From GCA-003244245 sp963712995 (GTDB lineage Bacteria; Actinomycetota; Actinomycetes; Mycobacteriales; Pseudonocardiaceae), in the NCBI GenBank assembly GCA_963712995.1, contig CAVQKH010000037.1, forward strand, positions 1 to 64,000: a DNA stretch of 64,000 nt, read 5' to 3'. Each line of letters begins with the position of its first letter. Positions within the stretch are counted from its first letter, which is position 1. Position numbers and translations under genes: made by a program. A model generated the notes under the pieces. The model ran no database searches and was not told the origin of the DNA. It worked only from the letters and a program-made list of their open reading frames with translations. Positions 1 to 7,222 of this stretch are shown piece after piece.

Positions 1-228
1 GAGCTGAATGTTTACCAACGAGCAGCACCATGCCACACTCGAACACCACCCGGCGAACGCCGCATGCCCACATCGCGCGGTCCGATCAGGGACCTGCCTG
101 CATCTGTTAATCGCAGGATCACCGGTCCCTCGAAGCCCGTCTCTCCGGTCATCATCGTCAGCGAACCATCGCGGCGAGATTGGCGGCCCGGAAGAGAGGG
201 AGGCAGGGGAGTAGGCGGAGTGTCCTGC

Positions 229-254
229 TGGGGACCATTTGGGGACCACACGCC
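229..254. repeat. Double GGGGACCA motif, left copy
   Basis: The motif TGGGGACCATTT is followed at once by GGGGACCACACGCC, so the octamer GGGGACCA occurs twice with 12-base spacing. The same 26 bases recur at 6942-6967, also about 90 bases before a tRNA-derived att-like core. Such paired repeats beside a tRNA junction could be arm-type binding sites for a tyrosine integrase; that role is inferred. The flanking 1-344 sequence shows no convincing gene on either strand. Confidence 0.6.
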
Positions 255-344
255 CTGCACGGAGGTGAACAACCCGCACGTGGATCACTCGTGCACACGG
301 CGTCTGCACCCGATTTGACCTGGGGAGATGCCTACTCCTACGTC

Positions 345-387
345 CTGGGGGTCAAGGGGTCGCAGGTTCGAATCCTGTCGTCCCGAC
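345..387 (+). repeat. att-like core, 3' half of tRNA-Pro(GGG), copy 1
   Basis: These 43 bases run from the anticodon loop (CTGGGGG, anticodon GGG) through the T-arm (GGTTCGAATCC) to the acceptor end (GTCCCGAC) of a class I tRNA. The 5' half of a tRNA is not present upstream, so this is not a functional gene but the part that tyrosine integrases typically use as an attachment core. Identical or near-identical copies lie at 2164-2206 and 7058-7100. The repeat is seen directly; the att role is inferred. Confidence 0.8.
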
Positions 388-413
388 GGTCATAAAGTCA
401 GGTCAGCAACGTG

Positions 414-488
414 GAGCCCCTTGAGGGCTCACCGTGGCTCGCGAAGATTCCGGTCCCCGAAGGGCAGCCGGGGACCGGAATCTTCGCG
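414..488 (+). terminator. Tandem hairpins, probable terminator, copy 1
   Basis: A small hairpin (GAGCCC-CTTGA-GGGCTC, 414-430) is followed by a long perfect one at 440-488 with an 18-bp arm GCGAAGATTCCGGTCCCC and its exact complement around an 11-base loop. No U-tract follows, which is usual in high-GC actinobacteria. The same pair recurs at 2232-2305 downstream of att-like copy 2, so the block probably derives from sequence downstream of the original tRNA gene. Confidence 0.65.
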
Positions 489-564
489 TCAGGGCCTTGA
501 TTGCTTCGGTGAGCGCGCCCTGACATCTATCCAGTGGTCCCCAACCTCACGAAATTTCACGCTA

Positions 565-596
565 TTGACCTTTGGTCTAGCGCGGTACTGCTCTAG
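565..596 (+). promoter_or_regulatory. Promoter-like box with two TCTAG repeats, copy 1
   Basis: TTGACC (565-570) is followed by GGTCTAG (574-580) and GCTCTAG (590-596), a 16-base spaced direct repeat. A close copy with two perfect TGGTCTAG repeats sits at 7193-7222 in the same position relative to an att-like core. Conservation of the box pair while the surroundings diverge suggests an operator for a repressor of an integrated element. The regulator is not identified. Confidence 0.4.
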
Positions 597-600
597 CAGA

Positions 601-850
601 GGAGCACAGCGGGAGGGATGAGGGACATTGGAACGAAAAGTAGCGCTCCCGCCCGAGGACATCGCCGCCGGCTGGGCCGAGGACCTGTAGGTCAGGGCCC
701 GGAGCGGTAATCACAAGCCCGGCGTCAGTCCAATCGACCTGACCACATCACCGCAGATCAGTGATATCCGTTGGTTTTTCGGCGAGTACTACGGGGACCC
801 CAGTACGAACGAGCGGCATAAAGTCGCTGCTCAGCGTAGGTAGTCGGCTT
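601..850. other. No intact gene; short coding-like remnant
   Basis: No gene is supported. From 691 to 840 one plus-strand frame is open and reads like protein (residues ISDIRWFFGEYYGDP near 758-800) before a TAG at 841. It is preceded by an in-frame TAG at 688. This may be a scrap of a larger gene, perhaps of CHAT-protein type because of the aromatic WFFGEYY segment, but the match is weak. Confidence 0.3.
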
Positions 851-1039
851 GGGGCTATCCATTTAACCGGAGTAGCCGAAGCCGTGCGCTACCAGGACGT
901 CATCGCCAACTGCGTCCCCGAGCAGCGCCACCTGCGGCGTCGCAGACGCGCGGGAGCCCTCCGAGCCTGGAGCGCCCACCAGCGAACCGCACTTGGAGAA
1001 GGTCCGACCAGGCATCCTCCGGTTAAATGGATAGCCCAG
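851..1039. mobile_element. MITE-like element with 21-bp inverted ends and 9-bp target duplication
   Basis: Positions 852-872 read GGGCTATCCATTTAACCGGAG, and 1017-1037 are its exact reverse complement. The 9-mer AGTCGGCTT occurs directly outside both ends (842-850 and 1040-1048), as expected for a transposition target-site duplication. The element is about 189 bp and carries no transposase, so it looks non-autonomous. A 9-bp duplication occurs in several DDE transposase families; the family cannot be assigned from this copy. The structure is seen directly; mobility is inferred. Confidence 0.7.
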
Positions 1040-1252
1040 AGTCGGCTTTTGGAACCCCGCAGGCTCACGACCTCACCTGCCCCAACCCCGCACAACGCAA
1101 CAGCGCCGACGCAACGACATGGTGCACGATCATCCCGGTCGCACGGATCGCCTCATTCACCCAGGTGACGGCTGCGGCTGGTTTCTGGACCCTGATCCGC
1201 TCTTCGAAACCGCAGGTCACCCAACTTTGCACCAAGTTTTGGAGCGGTACGG
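1040..1252. other. No recognisable gene
   Basis: This stretch lies between the MITE-like element and the RelE-like gene. Both strands carry only short frames without family resemblance or a plausible ribosome-binding site. It begins with the right-hand copy of the 9-bp duplication. Confidence 0.5.
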
Positions 1253-1510
1253 TCACTCGCCGGCCCACTGGACTTCGAGTACGTCTACCCGCCGGTCGCG
1301 TTCCATGATCAGGTAGGTGACCAGTCCGTAGCCGCCTGGCCCGAAGACCAGCTGCCGTATCGGCCCGTCAGGGTTGGCCGCTTTTAGCGGCCTGCCGTTC
1401 CACGGCATCAGCTTCATCACCCCCAGTGTCTCCGCGTAGCCCAAGAGGGCCTCGGCGGGAAGGGCGGCGACCTGCTCGCGCGCCTGGTCGTGAGTGACGA
1501 GGCGGTACAC
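1253..1510 (-). CDS. RelE/ParE-like small protein, putative toxin
   Basis: An 85-residue protein in the size range of RelE/ParE-superfamily toxins and related phage-type proteins. It has an N-terminal helical half, a glycine-rich turn (FGPGGYG), and a C-terminal strand-rich end with RDRRVDVLEVQW, similar to the final strands of RelE folds. The GTG start (1510-1508) directly abuts the TAG stop of the upstream gene (1513-1511), implying translational coupling as in type II toxin-antitoxin pairs. It could instead be a harmless RelE-like protein; catalytic residues cannot be judged from this family. Confidence 0.55.
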   Translation of the reverse strand: MYRLVTHDQAREQVAALPAEALLGYAETLGVMKLMPWNGRPLKAANPDGPIRQLVFGPGGYGLVTYLIMERDRRVDVLEVQWAGE

Positions 1511-1837
1511 CTACCGTCCCAGCCGGGCCGCGATGAGGTCGGCCATCTGCTCTTCCGAGGCCGCACCGGGCGGCACGTCCCCGGTGCGCAGGGTGTGGTC
1601 GGCCCGGGCCAGCACCTGCCGCCAGTGGTCGTGGCCGCGGTGGTTGGCTGAGCGGGCGATGCGCCGCCACTGCTCCAGGAACGCCTCCAGCTTGTCCAGC
1701 CGTCGCGTCTGGGTGGCCGCGTCGAGGGCGGCCTGGAACTGTTCGTCGAAGCTCTCGACGTCTTCGGGCAGGATCGCTTCCCGCAGCTCCGCTGGGGAGG
1801 CGTCGGCGTAGGGGAGCTGCACAGCGGTGGCGGCCAT
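1511..1837 (-). CDS. DUF6247-like protein, putative antitoxin
   Basis: A 108-residue acidic, mostly helical protein resembling the DUF6247 family, which in actinobacteria is often found just upstream of small RelE-like proteins. It has a conserved-looking PYADASPAELREAILPED start and an EAFLEQWRRIARSANH helix, and ends in MADLIAARLGR. The ATG at 1837 has no clear Shine-Dalgarno sequence. It is the first gene of a two-gene unit with the RelE-like gene and is expected to neutralise or accompany it. Family assignment is from memory of family features; the antitoxin role is inferred. Confidence 0.6.
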   Translation of the reverse strand: MAATAVQLPYADASPAELREAILPEDVESFDEQFQAALDAATQTRRLDKLEAFLEQWRRIARSANHRGHDHWRQVLARADHTLRTGDVPPGAASEEQMADLIAARLGR

Positions 1838-2163
1838 GAGGTGAGGTTAGTCGTTAAGCGCCCGTCGGTCAGGTCACGGCGCGGTGTGTGCCGGCTCCTG
1901 TGGGTTCCATAAGTTGGCCTGCGGGGTCGGGGTGGCCAGTGACCTCGGCGGAGGGGTCACGATGGCCGGAGAGCCATGGTCTTCGTCGTTGATGGTGCCA
2001 TGGGGGTCGCCTCTTCCGCCTAGCGAGGAGCGACGGGAGCCAATCTGGGGAGCCACTGTCGTCAAACTTCCTCCGACGGGGCACGACTCAAATAGGGTGA
2101 TCTCGCTGGTGAGAGGCTCCCCGTACGACTCCATTCGACCTTGTCAGACCCGTTGTCCGTGCT
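1838..2163. other. Intergenic, no supported gene
   Basis: There are open frames on both strands (for example 1874-2134 minus and 1884-2255 plus), but they are proline/serine-rich composition artefacts without a ribosome-binding site. The stretch leads into att-like copy 2. Confidence 0.45.
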
Positions 2164-2206
2164 CTGGGGGTCAAGGGGTCGCAGGTTCGAATCCTGTCGT
2201 CCCGAC
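2164..2206 (+). repeat. att-like core, 3' half of tRNA-Pro(GGG), copy 2
   Basis: Identical over 43 bases to 345-387. Upstream sequence differs completely from copy 1 and contains no tRNA 5' half, while downstream sequence (CAGCAACGT, then the two hairpins) matches copy 1. This pattern fits a recombination junction between an element and the tRNA-downstream chromosomal sequence. Confidence 0.8.
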
Positions 2207-2231
2207 CATATTGTCGCAGGTCAGCAACGTA

Positions 2232-2305
2232 GAGCCCCTTGAGGGCTCGCCATGACTCGCGAAGATTCCGGTCCCCGAAGGCAGCCGGGGACCGGAATCT
2301 TCGCG
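2232..2305 (+). terminator. Tandem hairpins, probable terminator, copy 2
   Basis: The small hairpin GAGCCC-CTTGA-GGGCTC (2232-2248) and the long hairpin (2258-2305, same 18-bp arms as copy 1, loop one base shorter) repeat the block at 414-488. Probably a rho-independent-type stem without U-tract. Confidence 0.6.
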
Positions 2306-2644
2306 TCAGAGGCCCAGATTCCGAGGGCGGAATCCGGTCTCTTGATCATTTGTTTAGCGGTTTGTTAGCGGGATCGTCCATCACGTGATGGCACGTTAGC
2401 GCCTGCTAGGTGACATACGTCACTCCTCAGCCGCCACGGTGGTGACGCTGGGCAGCGGAACTCTCACGCAGAGGAGGCCGGGAGGACGATCTCGCCCGTC
2501 TTAAGCTGGACCGGCGATGAAGAGTCAGAGTGGATCTTGCTGGCTGGTGACCGTCCCGCCGGAACTCTTGGGTAGCTTCGGCGATATGGCACCCAGACAG
2601 CAGATCGGTCCAGCGGACCTGATCGACGAGACGGCGCTGGAAAG
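2306..2644. other. Intergenic with two dyads, possible regulatory region
   Basis: No gene is seen. A perfect 14-base palindrome CCATCACGTGATGG lies at 2378-2391 and a second dyad GTGAC-ATAC-GTCAC at 2410-2423. Just upstream, TTTAGCGG/GTTAGCGG form a near direct repeat (2354-2371). Together these could be an operator region for the ORF starting at 2645, but no regulator is identified. Confidence 0.35.
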
Positions 2645-3355
2645 ATGACCGTGCCGTCGGGACCGCTACAGCAGGCCGGTCCGGCGCAACACGACTGGCT
2701 GATCCACTTCTGTGGCCGCCCACCAGGTACCACGATGACCCCATTTGTGCCCAAAGTGATTAGGGAACAGACACACGCACAACGGTTGGACAACATCCTC
2801 TGGGAACAACGACTCTACGGGTACCCGCCCTTCGGCGCGGACAACGACCAGCCGATGGTCTGCCTCTCGGAGAGTCCGCCAGATCACCTGCGCTGGTTGC
2901 TGGGCAACCAACACTGGCCGCCATGGGGACTCATGTTCCATCGCCAAGACGTGTACAACGTAGGCGGAGGCCCGGTCTGGTACACCCGCCAGAAACAGTA
3001 CGACACTCTAAATCAAGATCAACGTCCCTGGGTGGTCCGCCTCGACACTAGCCTCCGTGCCAAATCGGACTGGCTACACGAACGAGAATGGCGCATCCCC
3101 CTCCCACTCGGCTATCAGGGGCTCAACCTAGGTGTCGTTACCGTCGCGGCGATCCTGATCGGCACCCCCACCTGGCAACCCTCGCTGAGAACAGTCCCGA
3201 TGAAGACCGGCTACGTCCGCACCGGGGAACCCACACACTCGGGTAACCCCTACGGCCAACCCCAAATCCAGCACGTTCCCGCACTACCTCCACTCTGGCA
3301 GGCCACCCCTCGCTGGTACTGGAACTCGACCACCCAGAAATTCCTTCCCGCATGA
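2645..3355 (+). CDS. Uncharacterised protein, possible ADP-ribosyltransferase-like/AbiGi-like
   Basis: A 236-residue cytoplasmic protein. Features recall a group of short bacterial proteins related to AbiGi/ART-like folds: an N-terminal DWLIHFCGR (His in the first strand), a segment ending in CLSESP (compare the FTE-type motif), PWGLMFHRQDVYN, a GGGPVWY strand-turn, and HEREWRIPLP near residue 142. The HF...SESP...GGPVWY...EREWR order is seen; assignment to the fold is from family knowledge and uncertain. It is followed 47 bases later by a membrane-anchored helical protein in the same direction. The tail beyond residue 180 is proline- and tryptophan-rich. The start could lie slightly upstream. 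Confidence 0.5.
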   Translation: MTVPSGPLQQAGPAQHDWLIHFCGRPPGTTMTPFVPKVIREQTHAQRLDNILWEQRLYGYPPFGADNDQPMVCLSESPPDHLRWLLGNQHWPPWGLMFHRQDVYNVGGGPVWYTRQKQYDTLNQDQRPWVVRLDTSLRAKSDWLHEREWRIPLPLGYQGLNLGVVTVAAILIGTPTWQPSLRTVPMKTGYVRTGEPTHSGNPYGQPQIQHVPALPPLWQATPRWYWNSTTQKFLPA

Positions 3356-3402
3356 ACAAGACCGCGCCAGTGCGCAGCCACGCCAACCGCTAACGTGCCG
3401 CC

Positions 3403-4071
3403 GTGGACATCGGGAGCTTTCTGACCGCCAACCCGGTGATCGTGGGTAGCGTGATCACCAGCACTAGCTTCGTGGTGGGTAGCCTGATCGCTTGGGTCAC
3501 GGCGCGCGGCTCGTCACGAACAGAGCGCATCGACGAGTACCGCCGGGAAGTACGGTCTACTGCTAGCTCGATCGTGCGTGCTGCTCGCCCTTTCCTCGAT
3601 GCACGCAAGTGCTTTCAAAATTCGATCTTCTGGATCAATGATGCTGTGCGATCCGCTACAGGTCACGATGAGAGCTACCGCGCTTGCCAAACAGCCAGGG
3701 CTGAACTCGAGGAAAAGATCGCAGACTTCCGACTCTTAGTTGACATTGCCGTGTTGTCGAAATCCGCATTCATGCTATCTGCCTATATCAAGATGGCTGA
3801 TGACGCAATTGACGCCATCAATATAGAATCAGAGTGGGCCGGCTTCACCGAAGCTCAGCTTGACGATGAGCTAAAAAAGATCCAAGAGTATACGCAGACC
3901 TTGGAGAGGGAGAAGCTGCTCGAATTCCAGGAGTGCGTGCAGAAGTACATGCCCCACACCATCGTGAGTGCGAAGAGATGGCGTGAGCGCAAACTCCGCC
4001 CGGTCACGGCCTCCTGGCGCTGGCTGAAGCAGCAGCACCGAAAGAACCTCGCGCCCTCTCCAAAGAAGTAA
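3403..4071 (+). CDS. Membrane-anchored helical protein of unknown function
   Basis: A 222-residue protein with GTG start. One N-terminal membrane segment (residues 10-35, FLTANPVIVGSVITSTSF onward) is followed by a basic juxtamembrane region and a long, charged, mostly helical cytoplasmic domain, ending in a very basic tail. No known family is recognised. Codon use is less GC-rich than in the core genes (many AAG, GAT, ATC/ATA codons), suggesting transfer. It lies 47 bases behind the ART-like gene and probably forms a two-gene unit with it. A toxin/effector plus membrane partner is a reasonable but unproven reading. Confidence 0.5.
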   Translation: MDIGSFLTANPVIVGSVITSTSFVVGSLIAWVTARGSSRTERIDEYRREVRSTASSIVRAARPFLDARKCFQNSIFWINDAVRSATGHDESYRACQTARAELEEKIADFRLLVDIAVLSKSAFMLSAYIKMADDAIDAINIESEWAGFTEAQLDDELKKIQEYTQTLEREKLLEFQECVQKYMPHTIVSAKRWRERKLRPVTASWRWLKQQHRKNLAPSPKK

Positions 4072-4302
4072 AAGCCACCACGCTCAGCGCAGTACTGCTG
4101 ACTGTTGTGATGCGCTCTAACGAGAGCCCTTGCGTAGCACGTCCTCGTCGCATTGAGTTGAAGGTTGTACGTGGGCTTCACCGGAGCACAACTGCAACGA
4201 CTCCACTTCACCCAGATCAAACAGACCTCCAGCGCACGAGACCGCCCGGCAGTTCGGCTCGGGTGTGCGCCACGACCATGTGGGACCTGAAACTGGACGT
4301 GA
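4072..4302. other. No supported gene
   Basis: A stretch of lower GC than the core genes with only short overlapping frames. It ends at the in-frame TGA (4300-4302) that bounds the amber-interrupted frame described next. Confidence 0.4.
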
Positions 4303-4749
4303 GCAGGGTATTTCGTCGTCACGGTCAGTGATGGTAGGGCGTACCCCACCGCCAACCCCGACGATACAACGGATTATAGTTGGGTCTGTGTCACTCCCGA
4401 GTGTGCGACATCCCGTGAATTTCCTGGTTCCTTGTAGGGAGCGGAGGAAGCGCTGGCATCAGAAGCATGGCGTTTGGGCTATGCTCTGCGTCCGGACCCC
4501 GAGAAGATTCGGGACGCCTTCAGTTCAGCTTACTGCTCACGGCCCGAAAACTCGCTCGGCGCAGCTACTGTAGTGAGTGCCTGCTGTGAAATCGAGTAGC
4601 CAGTGGCTGGCCTTAAGAACTCTAGGGGGAAATTTTTTGAAACTTATAAGATGCCGGCGGATCGGAGCTTTTGGCATTTTTTCTATGAGGCGATAGGAAA
4701 GCTATCCGAGATTCCCGACGACCACGTGAAAACCCAGGCGTCTTCGTGA
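4303..4749 (+). pseudogene. Open frame interrupted by two in-frame TAG codons
   Basis: One plus-strand frame runs from 4303 to TGA 4747-4749 and is broken only by TAG at 4435-4437 and TAG at 4597-4599. All three segments look protein-coding: GYFVVTVSDGRAYPTANPDD at the start, EALASEAWRLGYALRPDPEK in the middle, and KMPADRSFWHFFYEAIGKL at the end. The last segment could also be read alone from GTG 4603 as a 48-residue protein. Its TGA overlaps the GTG of the next frame (GTGA at 4746-4749). The simplest reading is a decayed gene. Amber recoding is possible but unlikely. No family is recognised. Confidence 0.45.
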
Positions 4750-5782
4750 AGCTCGGTGCAATCACTGATAATTATCGACTGGGCTCTTCAATTATATTAC
4801 AGCGAGACCTATTCGAACCTTCTCTCAATCTGGACGCATACGTGGAGAGTATTGTTATACAGCGGCTGCGGGCTTATAATATCGAGATTGGGTCCCGCCT
4901 ATTTGATTCACCAGAGGAGGCTTGGCGAGATTTGTCCCGCGCAGCAATGGGTGTTCCGCGGACGCTCGGTATTGTCCTTAAACAGGCATGGCATCGATCG
5001 CAAAGACCTCGAATCCGAAGGACCGACTTAGATTACGGCGTACGGTACGCTTCTCGCGCTTACTTGAATCAAATGCTCGGATCTTCTCGGGATGGTGTAG
5101 CTATTCCCGCTCACATTGAAGAAATATGGGACGCCCTCACTGGTCGAGCTATCCATGAGCGAGCTAAGTCTAAAGCAAGCCCATCTAGCCACTTCGTTGT
5201 TCTGCCAAGACATGAGGAAAAACTGAAATATCTGAACATGTTCTTTTTGATCCACTTGCTTGAACAAGGGCGGACAGCCAAAAAGGAGAAGTTATCGCGA
5301 AGCCTTTATTCATTCGACTATGGCGTCTGTCTAGAAAATAACTTAGATTGGACATGGGACAAGGATGTTGTTAGGCAGCAGCGATTTGCCTACGATGGCA
5401 CGCTGGCAGAATTCGATCGCTACTATCGAGCAAGCGCCGACCCGGAATGCAAATGTTCAGAATGTGGCGGCATCTATCTCGAAAGTCAACTCCAAGTAGC
5501 CGGGACATTCTTAACGTTTTGCCCTCGAGATAAGGCAGAGTTGAGCGTCCTCGCAGTAAGGCAAGATAACCAGTTACACCGAAGAGGAGATAAAGATCAT
5601 AGGCGCTATAAGGTCTGCCCCCGAATCTCTGACGAGTTGGTCGCACGGCAGATTGCAGATGACGTGGGGTGTTACATTCAGAAAGTGGCCAAGTTTGGGG
5701 AAAATTGGATCGCGAGGACATTATCGATCGGAAGAATGTAATTCGACTTGGAAAGAATATCTATTATTTTCCTGAGCAGTGA
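4746..5782 (+). pseudogene. Frameshifted C-terminal part of an ORC/CDC6-type AAA ATPase
   Basis: The longest frame (4746-5741, 331 codons) resembles the C-terminal two thirds of bacterial ORC-CDC6-type AAA proteins. It has the segment AAMGVPRTLGIVLKQAW, the FDYGVCLENNL motif and a zinc-ribbon-like CKCSECGGIY...FCPRDKAEL. The Walker-containing N-terminal ATPase half is missing. Three frame changes are visible. The frame moves before 5575 to read YTEEEIKIIGAIRSAPES, returns near 5629 to read DELVARQIADDVGCYIQKVAKFGE, and changes again at the GGGGAAAA run (5697-5704) to read KLDREDIIDRKNVIRLGKN and stop at 5780-5782. The gene is clearly non-functional as written. AT-rich codon use indicates horizontal origin. 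Confidence 0.7.
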
Positions 5783-5886
5783 CACAACTTGTCCACGTGG
5801 TGCTTCAAACAACCATCTACTGTGGGGTGGATAGGAAAACTCGGGGTTCCGTTCGCTGAGACTGTTCACGCGTCACCGGACCGAAA

Positions 5887-6225
5887 TCAGGTGTACTTGC
5901 ACAGCCGCACGATCCCGATGCTGTCGACGTATCTCGCGGTCACCCAGGTCGGGCGGTCCCGCAGCTGGTACCAGACGCTGTTGCCATCAATACTCTGGGC
6001 AGTGACCTTGCATCGCAGGCCGATTTGCACGCCGTAGGCCAACCTGCTTAGGACGGCGGAGTCCGTACTGGGGTACTGGTGTTCGGCGACCCCCTCTCTG
6101 GTGACGACCCTGCCGTACGGCAGTTTGGGTACGGCCGTGTCCGACTGTTCTTGATCATCCGTGAACCCGACGTCAACCTCGGCTGAGCCACCAGCCTCAG
6201 GCGAGGGGGAGGGGGATTGACTCAT
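5887..6225 (-). CDS. SH3-like domain protein
   Basis: A 112-residue protein. An N-terminal Ser-Pro-rich linker (SQSPSPSPEAGGS) is followed by a single bacterial SH3-like module (about residues 38-112) ending in the typical WVTARYVDSIG segment. Such modules usually follow a signal peptide or lipobox in secreted actinobacterial proteins. Here no membrane segment precedes the linker, so the N-terminus may be truncated or the true start may lie further upstream. Role unknown; likely binding to cell wall or protein ligands if exported. Confidence 0.55.
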   Translation of the reverse strand: MSQSPSPSPEAGGSAEVDVGFTDDQEQSDTAVPKLPYGRVVTREGVAEHQYPSTDSAVLSRLAYGVQIGLRCKVTAQSIDGNSVWYQLRDRPTWVTARYVDSIGIVRLCKYT

Positions 6226-6941
6226 CGGACACGCTCCGCCTTTCTCCCACCCACACCACCGTTAGCCGGCAGGCGAGACGGGGCTCTCGTGAGGAGGATC
6301 GAGCCCTGTGCGTCGTGACGCACACCCGAACCACGCCCGCTGTCGGGCCGTCACCGGACAACACTGCCGCGTCGGCCCCAGCACCACGAGAGCCCAGACG
6401 AGTGGCATCGGTCGAGGACGCAGCACGAAACTGTCCGATGAGGACACGAGTGCTCTTGCTCAGGTGCGGGTGGCAATCCCGAGCAAAGTCACCAGCAAGA
6501 ACAACAGCACCTGAACCAGCACAAGCGAGCGCCTGCGGAACATACCCAAGCCTCCCAACTCCTGGTGTATTCAGGATGACCCAGGACTGTCCGGACGGCG
6601 GGTAGGCCTCGGGGCCGCGGCACCCATCCCGCCGGCACCGCAGGCGTAGCGACCTCCCGAGGGCTACCACGCGGCCCCGGGGCAAGCCTGGCAAGCTCGG
6701 CCGGCCGTGGGGAAGGGATGTTGCCCCCGGGGAGCCGCGTGGTCGGGCTATGCCTGTCGACGGGATGCCACACGGCTCCCAGCGTGCAAGATCATCAGTA
6801 GTTGCCAGGCATCGAGAAGGCATCACGACACCCGGTACGCCATCGTGCGGGCCGACACAGGATGGCACCGCGACTAGCACAGACGGTCGGCACGACGCTC
6901 CGCCGGACGACGGATCCGGGTTCGGGACGAAGAGTGGCGGT
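6226..6941. other. Long stretch without a supported gene
   Basis: About 700 bases. A 255-codon minus-strand frame spans 6197-6964 but lacks family resemblance, is proline/arginine/serine-rich in the way GC-rich shadow frames are, and has no ribosome-binding site. No RNA gene or repeat is seen until the double GGGGACCA motif at 6942. Confidence 0.45.
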
Positions 6942-6967
6942 TGGGGACCATTTGGGGACCACACGCC
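6942..6967. repeat. Double GGGGACCA motif, right copy
   Basis: Exact 26-base copy of 229-254, again about 90 bases upstream of an att-like tRNA core (7058-7100). The region from here to about 7225 is a diverged duplicate of 229-600, lacking the two hairpins. Confidence 0.6.
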
Positions 6968-7057
6968 TTGTACGTGGGCAGACGACCTGCACGTCGACTG
7001 GCCGTGCGCACGGCCCCTGTACCCTATCTGACCAGGAGAGATGCCTACTCCTACGTC

Positions 7058-7100
7058 CTGGGGATCAAGGGGTCGCAGGTTCGAATCCTGTCGTCCCGAC
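7058..7100 (+). repeat. att-like core, 3' half of tRNA-Pro(GGG), copy 3
   Basis: Differs from copies 1 and 2 by a single base (CTGGGGA instead of CTGGGGG in the anticodon loop). Upstream CCTACTCCTACGTC and downstream GGTCAT match copy 1. Again no tRNA 5' half is present. Probably the other end of an integrated or formerly integrated element. Confidence 0.8.
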
Positions 7101-7192
7101 GGTCATGAGGCCAGGTCAGAGCCTTGTTTGCCTCGGTCAGCGGGGCCCTGGCAGCTGTCCGGTGATTCCCAATCTTCACGAATTCTACGCTA

Positions 7193-7222
7193 TTGACTTG
7201 GTCTAGTTCGGTACTGGTCTAG
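7193..7222 (+). promoter_or_regulatory. Promoter-like box with two TGGTCTAG repeats, copy 2
   Basis: TTGACT (7193-7198) overlaps the approach to TGGTCTAG (7199-7206), with a second perfect TGGTCTAG at 7215-7222, 16 bases on. It corresponds to 565-596. Spacing of about one and a half helical turns suits a dimeric repressor. No intact gene follows. Confidence 0.4.

Noticed and set aside
1884..2255. Plus-strand ORF overlapping att-like copy 2.
   Set aside because: Runs through the tRNA-derived repeat; the sequence there (GVAGSNPVVPT) is the translated tRNA and is a common artefact.
5700..5704. Programmed ribosomal frameshift at GGGGAAAA in the ORC-like gene.
   Set aside because: The zero-frame codons (GGG GAA AAT) do not make a standard slippery heptamer, and two other frame changes in the same gene point to decay.
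6197..6964. A 255-codon minus-strand open frame.
   Set aside because: Composition is Pro/Arg/Ser-rich like shadow frames in GC-rich DNA, no family features, no ribosome-binding site, and it runs across the repeated GGGGACCA motif.
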